Origin: Paracoccus albicereus
Lineage (GTDB): Bacteria; Pseudomonadota; Alphaproteobacteria; Rhodobacterales; Rhodobacteraceae
Length of the DNA: 64,000 nt
Reading direction: 5' to 3'
Assembly: GCF_024359525.1 (NCBI RefSeq)
Contig: NZ_JAKZEU010000003.1
Span: 62,001-126,000 of the forward strand
In this document: piece after piece, positions 60,468 to 64,000 of the stretch
Numbering within the stretch: the first letter of the stretch is position 1
How the letters are laid out: every line of letters begins with the position of its first letter
Notes under the pieces: model-generated
What the model was told of the DNA's origin: nothing
Seen by the model: the letters and a program-made list of their open reading frames with translations, nothing else
Database searches by the model: none
Program-made: the position numbers and the translations under genes

Positions 60468-61456
60468 CACTCGCCCCGCATCGCCGCCAGCGCGTCGGCG
60501 CCACCGGCCGCTTCGACATAGGCATCGGTCACCGGCGCAAGCGCCTCGGTGAAGGCGGCGATTTCCTCGTCGCTCAGATCGATGACCGTATTGCGATCAT
60601 CGGCGCGGGCAGCATCCAGCGCCTGATCGGCCGTGGCGATCCAGGCTTCCTCTGCGGATTTGGACAGTTCTTCGCCCGCGACTGAATCGATTGCTGCCTT
60701 TTCTTCATCCGAGAGGCCGTCATAAACCGACTGGCTCATCACGGTGAAAAAGACCAGCCGGCCGAGGTTCGCACCCAGCGTGTAGCTGTCGGCGACCTCG
60801 TCCAGCTTGAAGTCGATGAGGGTGGACGCGCCCGAGATCGCGCCGTCGATCAGCCCGGTCTGCAGCCCGTTATAGACCTGCGTCATCGGCATCTGCACCG
60901 GCGTGGCGCCCAGGGCCTCGATCGCCTCGCCCGCCGAAGCGCCGGCTACACGGATCTTCAGCCCGGCCAGATCGGCGGGGGTGCGGACCTGCTTGTCCTT
61001 CATGATGAAGATGTTCGGCTCGGACCCCCACAGGGCCAGCGGCTTCACGCCCGGAAACTCGCTGGCGAGGTTGTCGTCATAGGCTCGCCAAAGCGCGGGA
61101 TAGGCGGGCTGATCCAGCGGCAGCGCGTCGGGCATCTCGACGATCATGGTCTTGGGAAACTGCGACGAGGTGTATCCCGGCAAACCCCAGGCGATGTCGG
61201 CCACGCCTTGGACGACCCGGACATACTGGTCGGCCGGACCCGAGCCCAGCTCGCCACCATCATAGCTGCGTACGGTCAGCTCGCCATTCGTGCCGGCCTG
61301 CGCCGCTTCGTTCAGCTTGTCCGTGACGGATGCGGTGATCGTGTGCTGCGGGGACGAAAAGTTCGCGAATTTCAGTTCCTTCGCGGCGGCGCCCAGCGGC
61401 GCCAGCAGTCCGGCTGCGACGCAGGTCGAGGCCGCGAGCGTGCGAATGGTCATCAT
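60467..61456 (-). CDS. TRAP transporter substrate-binding protein (DctP)
   Basis: 329 residues. Signal peptide (MMTIRTLAASTCVAAGLLAPLGAAA, then KELKFAN), then the DctP fold: 'GELTVRSYDGGELGSG' near residue 60, 'DQYVRVVQGVADIAWGLPGY', and the ligand-binding Arg in 'LKIRVAGASAGEAIEALGATPVQMP' near 175-195. Of three nearby ATGs, 61456 has the best spacing (seven bases) from GGGAGG. First gene of the TRAP operon. Proximity to the P450 cluster suggests, but does not prove, a shared substrate. Confidence 0.94.
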   Translation of the reverse strand: MMTIRTLAASTCVAAGLLAPLGAAAKELKFANFSSPQHTITASVTDKLNEAAQAGTNGELTVRSYDGGELGSGPADQYVRVVQGVADIAWGLPGYTSSQFPKTMIVEMPDALPLDQPAYPALWRAYDDNLASEFPGVKPLALWGSEPNIFIMKDKQVRTPADLAGLKIRVAGASAGEAIEALGATPVQMPMTQVYNGLQTGLIDGAISGASTLIDFKLDEVADSYTLGANLGRLVFFTVMSQSVYDGLSDEEKAAIDSVAGEELSKSAEEAWIATADQALDAARADDRNTVIDLSDEEIAAFTEALAPVTDAYVEAAGGADALAAMRGE

Positions 61457-61842
61457 GGTCATCCCTCCCGTTTCAAATCCGGACGGGGCCTGCCCCGCCC
61501 GTCGAATTGCTGGGCCAAACGCTAGTCGAACGCGTGACTTGAGGTCCATTCAATTCCGTGGGGCATAAATAAAAAGAGGCTATAGCGTCCCGCGTGAGGA
61601 TTGAGCGTTGTCGCGTGAAGGTCGTTCCAACGACCCCTTTATATCCGACGCGGCAGCAATAAAGCACATGAACTCAGTATCATAGCCAAGTCTTTCCCAA
61701 AATCCGCCTTGCCGCTTCCGCCGCACCAGCGCGATATCCCCATCATCCTCGCGCAAATCCGGGTTGTAGCTGCGGGCCTTGCGCTGCCGCAGCGCGCGAC
61801 CTAGCCATTGGCCCGACGAAGGCCCAAGGGAAGGCAGCGAAG
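61457..61842. other. 386-base intergenic stretch with lower GC
   Basis: The gap between the divergent dctP and TauE-type genes. It must hold both promoters. Its central part (about 61555-61720) is visibly richer in A and T (for example ATAAATAAAAAG and CTTTATATC) than the flanks. A minus-strand frame is open from about 61842 to a TAG at 61580-61582, but it lacks a convincing start and family sequence. No tRNA, repeat or terminator was seen. Confidence 0.5.
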
Positions 61843-62577
61843 ATGGTCGAGATGCTCGCCGTGACGATGGCAGCCTTTCTGCTGGGCGGCATTCTGAAGG
61901 GCGCGATCGGCGCGGGCACGCCAGTCGTGGTGATCCCGTTGATGTCGATCTATTTCGACGTGCCCTATGCGGTCGCGGTCTTCGTTCTGCCGGGTCTTCT
62001 GTCGAACATCTGGCAGGGCTGGCAATTCCGCGCCTCGCTGCGCGACCGTCCGTTCCTGATCCGCCTCGCCCTGGGCTCGGCCATCGGCGCAGCGGTCGGG
62101 ACGGTCATCCTTGCCTCGGCGCCGACGGAAGCACTCTCGATCGTCGTGGGACTGCTTGCGCTTCTCTACATCGTCTTCCGACTGGCCAAGCCCGACTGGC
62201 AGTTGAGCCTCGGCCTGGCGCGTCGAACCGTGCTGCCGGTCGGTCTGACGGCAGGGGTGCTGCAGGGTGCTGCGGGGATTTCGGCCCCCGTCTCGATCAC
62301 CTTCCTGCACGCGATGAACCTAGGGCGCGAGCGGTTCATCGCCACGATCTCGGTCCTGTTCGCGGCGATGTCCACGGTTCAGGTGCCGCTTCTGGGCGCG
62401 CTTGGCGTGCTGGACGGGCAGCGACTTCTGATCAGCCTCGCTGCACTCGTGCCGCTGTTCGCGGGCATGCCCATCGGCGCCTGGCTGGTGACACGGGTCG
62501 GCCCGAAGCTGTTCGACCGGTTGATCATGGTGCTGCTGGCCGTGATCGCGGTGCGGCTGATCGGCGGCGCGCTCTAG
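61843..62577 (+). CDS. TauE/SafE family anion transporter
   Basis: 244 residues with about seven to eight helices. 'GGILKGAIGAGTPVVVIPLMSI' near residue 17 and 'GVLQGAAGISAPVSITFL' near 140 are the two copies of the glycine-rich motif that define the family. Such proteins export sulfite, sulfoacetate or similar small anions. No sulfonate gene is adjacent, so substrate is open. Its TAG stop shares CTAG with the stop of the convergent MATE gene. Confidence 0.92.
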   Translation: MVEMLAVTMAAFLLGGILKGAIGAGTPVVVIPLMSIYFDVPYAVAVFVLPGLLSNIWQGWQFRASLRDRPFLIRLALGSAIGAAVGTVILASAPTEALSIVVGLLALLYIVFRLAKPDWQLSLGLARRTVLPVGLTAGVLQGAAGISAPVSITFLHAMNLGRERFIATISVLFAAMSTVQVPLLGALGVLDGQRLLISLAALVPLFAGMPIGAWLVTRVGPKLFDRLIMVLLAVIAVRLIGGAL

Positions 62578-63923
62578 CGCGCTGCGGCCTCGACCCGGGG
62601 GTACAGCCGGGCCATGGTCAGCCCGCGTGCCGCGTTCAGGATCATCAGCGCGGCCCAAAGGCCCTGATTGCCGAACAGGGGCGGCAACACCACCAGAGCG
62701 ACGGCATAGACCGCGACCGCCTGCAACATCGCGGTCCGCATTTCTCGCGTCATGGTGGCGCCGATGAAGATGCCGTCGAACATCCAGCTGGCGATCCCGA
62801 TCAGCGGTGCAAGCAGCATCCAGAACAGGTAGTCGCGCGCCGCCTCACGGACTGCGGGCGCGGTCGTCAGCAGGTCGATGATGGCCGGTCCGCCGAACCA
62901 GAACACAAGGCCCAGTGCCACGGCCCCTGCGACGCCCCATTGCGAGGTCAGGATCGCGGCGCGCCTGACCGCCTGCGGTCGCCTCGCCCCGACGGCTTGA
63001 CCGACCAGACTCTCGGCGGCAAAGGCGAAACCGTCCAGCGCGTAGGCGGTGATGCCCAGAAACTGCAGCAGGACCTGATTGGCCGCCAAGGTGACATCGC
63101 CGTGCCCTGCCGCCATGAACATGAAGGTGGTGAAACTGGCCTGCAGCAGGACGGACCGGATCATGATGTTGCCGTTCACCTGGGCCAACCGCGCCAGCTT
63201 GTCGCGCGCGAAAAGCCGCGTGGGACCCTGCGCCGCTCGCAAAGCCGCGACCAGCGCATGGCGCGCGAACCACAGGCCCAGCAAAATGCCGGACCATTCG
63301 GCCATCAACGTGGCCAGCGCCACGCCGCCGACGCCCCAGCCCAGCCCCAGCACGAACCACACGTCTAGGACCACGTTCAGCCCGTTCTGCAAGACCTGCA
63401 GCACGAGGACAGAGCGCGTGCGTTCCAGCGCGATCAGCCAGCCGGTGATCGCGTAAAGGCCGATCGTCGCGGGCGCACCCCAGATGCGGATGCTCAGATA
63501 ATCGCGCGCAAGCGTCTCGACTTCGGTGGTCGCCGGCGCAAGCTGGAAGGCGGCCCAGATCAGCGGCGCCTGCAGCAGGATAAAGGCCAGTCCAGCCACG
63601 CCGCCGATCGTCAGCGCGCGCAGCAGATGCGCACCGACCTCTGCCCCATCACCCGACCCGTGGCTCTGCGCCACCATCCCCGTCGTGCCCATGCGCAGGA
63701 AACCGAAGATCCAGTAGATGCTGGACAGGATGACCGCGCCGATCCCGACGGCGCCGATCGGTGCCGCCTGACCCAACTGGCCGACGACGCCGGTATCCAC
63801 CAGCCCCAGCAGCGGCACGGTCGCGTTCGACAGCACGATGGGACCGGCGATGGCCACCACACGACGATGGGTCAGGCGCTGCGGATCGGGCAGCGGGTCA
63901 GGTCCCAGCGGTGCGTCACTCAT
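62574..63923 (-). CDS. MATE family efflux transporter
   Basis: 449 residues with 12 helices in two homologous halves. N-terminal 'RVVAIAGPIVLSNATVPLLGLVDTGVVGQLG' is the classic first-helix motif of DinF-type MATE proteins, and 'GSGDGAEVGAHLLRAL' follows in loop 2-3. The second half begins around 'ILTSQWGVAGAVALGLVF'. It probably exports drugs or metabolites using Na+ or H+. Its ATG is seven bases after the stop of the truncated gene at the right edge. Confidence 0.93.
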   Translation of the reverse strand: MSDAPLGPDPLPDPQRLTHRRVVAIAGPIVLSNATVPLLGLVDTGVVGQLGQAAPIGAVGIGAVILSSIYWIFGFLRMGTTGMVAQSHGSGDGAEVGAHLLRALTIGGVAGLAFILLQAPLIWAAFQLAPATTEVETLARDYLSIRIWGAPATIGLYAITGWLIALERTRSVLVLQVLQNGLNVVLDVWFVLGLGWGVGGVALATLMAEWSGILLGLWFARHALVAALRAAQGPTRLFARDKLARLAQVNGNIMIRSVLLQASFTTFMFMAAGHGDVTLAANQVLLQFLGITAYALDGFAFAAESLVGQAVGARRPQAVRRAAILTSQWGVAGAVALGLVFWFGGPAIIDLLTTAPAVREAARDYLFWMLLAPLIGIASWMFDGIFIGATMTREMRTAMLQAVAVYAVALVVLPPLFGNQGLWAALMILNAARGLTMARLYPRVEAAAR

Positions 63924-63929
63924 GACGCG

Positions 63930-64000
63930 TCACTCGTCCTGCGGCATCATGAAATGCCCCGTTGCCTGCGCGAAAAGCCGCGCGCGGTTATCCTGCCACG
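63930..64000 (-). CDS. C-terminal end of an unrecognised gene, cut by the window
   Basis: The last 23 codons of a minus-strand frame (WQDNRARLFAQATGHFMMPQ, then DE and a TGA at 63930-63932), open to the edge of the window and seven bases upstream of the MATE start, as in a tight operon. The fragment is too short for identification; the frame choice rests on continuity and spacing alone. Confidence 0.5.
   Translation of the reverse strand, partial: WQDNRARLFAQATGHFMMPQDE

Noticed and set aside
61779..63368. A 529-codon plus-strand frame over the TauE and MATE genes
   Set aside because: It crosses two convergent real genes; composition typical of a shadow frame.
1..64000. CRISPR arrays, insertion sequences, prophage genes or toxin-antitoxin pairs
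   Set aside because: No regularly spaced repeats, transposases, integrases or phage structural genes were seen in either strand.

Overview
The window is about 64 kb of GC-rich, densely packed bacterial chromosome. Gene content points to an alphaproteobacterium of the Rhodobacteraceae, close to Paracoccus or Rhodobacter. The signs are a DUF1476 protein of the F1FO-ATPase zeta-inhibitor type, a GapR (DUF2312) protein, the neighbourhoods dacC-tmk-holB-tatD-phnP-like and glnD-murJ, and many ABC and TRAP importers. I see no CRISPR array, prophage, insertion sequence or rRNA. There is one tRNA gene (Thr, TGT). This reads as ordinary core plus metabolic chromosome, not as a genomic island.

Layout. 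1-7.3 kb: a peptide-type ABC importer with two tandem paralogous substrate-binding proteins, two permeases, a coupled MFS gene and a divergent ATPase cut by the window edge. 7.4-10.5 kb: a Gly-rich/coiled-coil membrane protein, tRNA-Thr and an iron-type ABC permease without partners. 10.5-17 kb: a possible degenerate sulfotransferase, gapR, a split YeeE/YedE pair coupled to dtd, rhlE, a Bcr/CflA exporter and thymidine kinase. 17-22.6 kb: dacC-like, tmk, holB, tatD, an MBL phosphodiesterase and an AEC carrier, all overlapping or nearly so. 22.6-28.9 kb: a PotABCD-type polyamine importer, again with two tandem binding proteins and with a hemerythrin-like gene at its end. 29-41.5 kb: core genes gshB, yraN, rsmI, an LpoA-like lipoprotein, glnD, murJ, cobQ, secG and pyrG. 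41.6-43.1 kb: PPK2 and a TerB-like protein. 43-52.5 kb: a gamma-glutamyl polyamine or amine utilisation cluster (FAD oxidase, two glutamine-synthetase-like ligases, a class I amidotransferase, a class V aminotransferase) with its own polar amino-acid-type ABC importer. 52.6-54.1 kb: purS, purC and the DUF1476 gene. 54.1-58.6 kb: a complete class I cytochrome P450 system (P450, [2Fe-2S] ferredoxin, reductase, SDR) divergent from a LysR regulator. 58.6-61.5 kb: a TRAP transporter. 61.8-64 kb: a TauE/SafE carrier, a MATE exporter and a cut gene.

The strongest unifying observation is architectural. Each of the five ABC binding-protein genes is followed at once by a strong GC hairpin without a T-tract. 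These hairpins probably set a high binding-protein:permease ratio by 3'-end protection or partial termination. Two importers carry tandem binding-protein paralogues, which suggests widened substrate range. Polyamine handling recurs: the Pot-type importer at 23-29 kb and the gamma-glutamylation enzymes at 43-52 kb could form one uptake-plus-catabolism route. No clearly new system is obvious. The best candidates for new biology are the P450/SDR/LysR/TRAP locus, the two-ligase gamma-glutamyl cluster, the stress-promoter-like glycine-zipper membrane protein, and several candidate operators.
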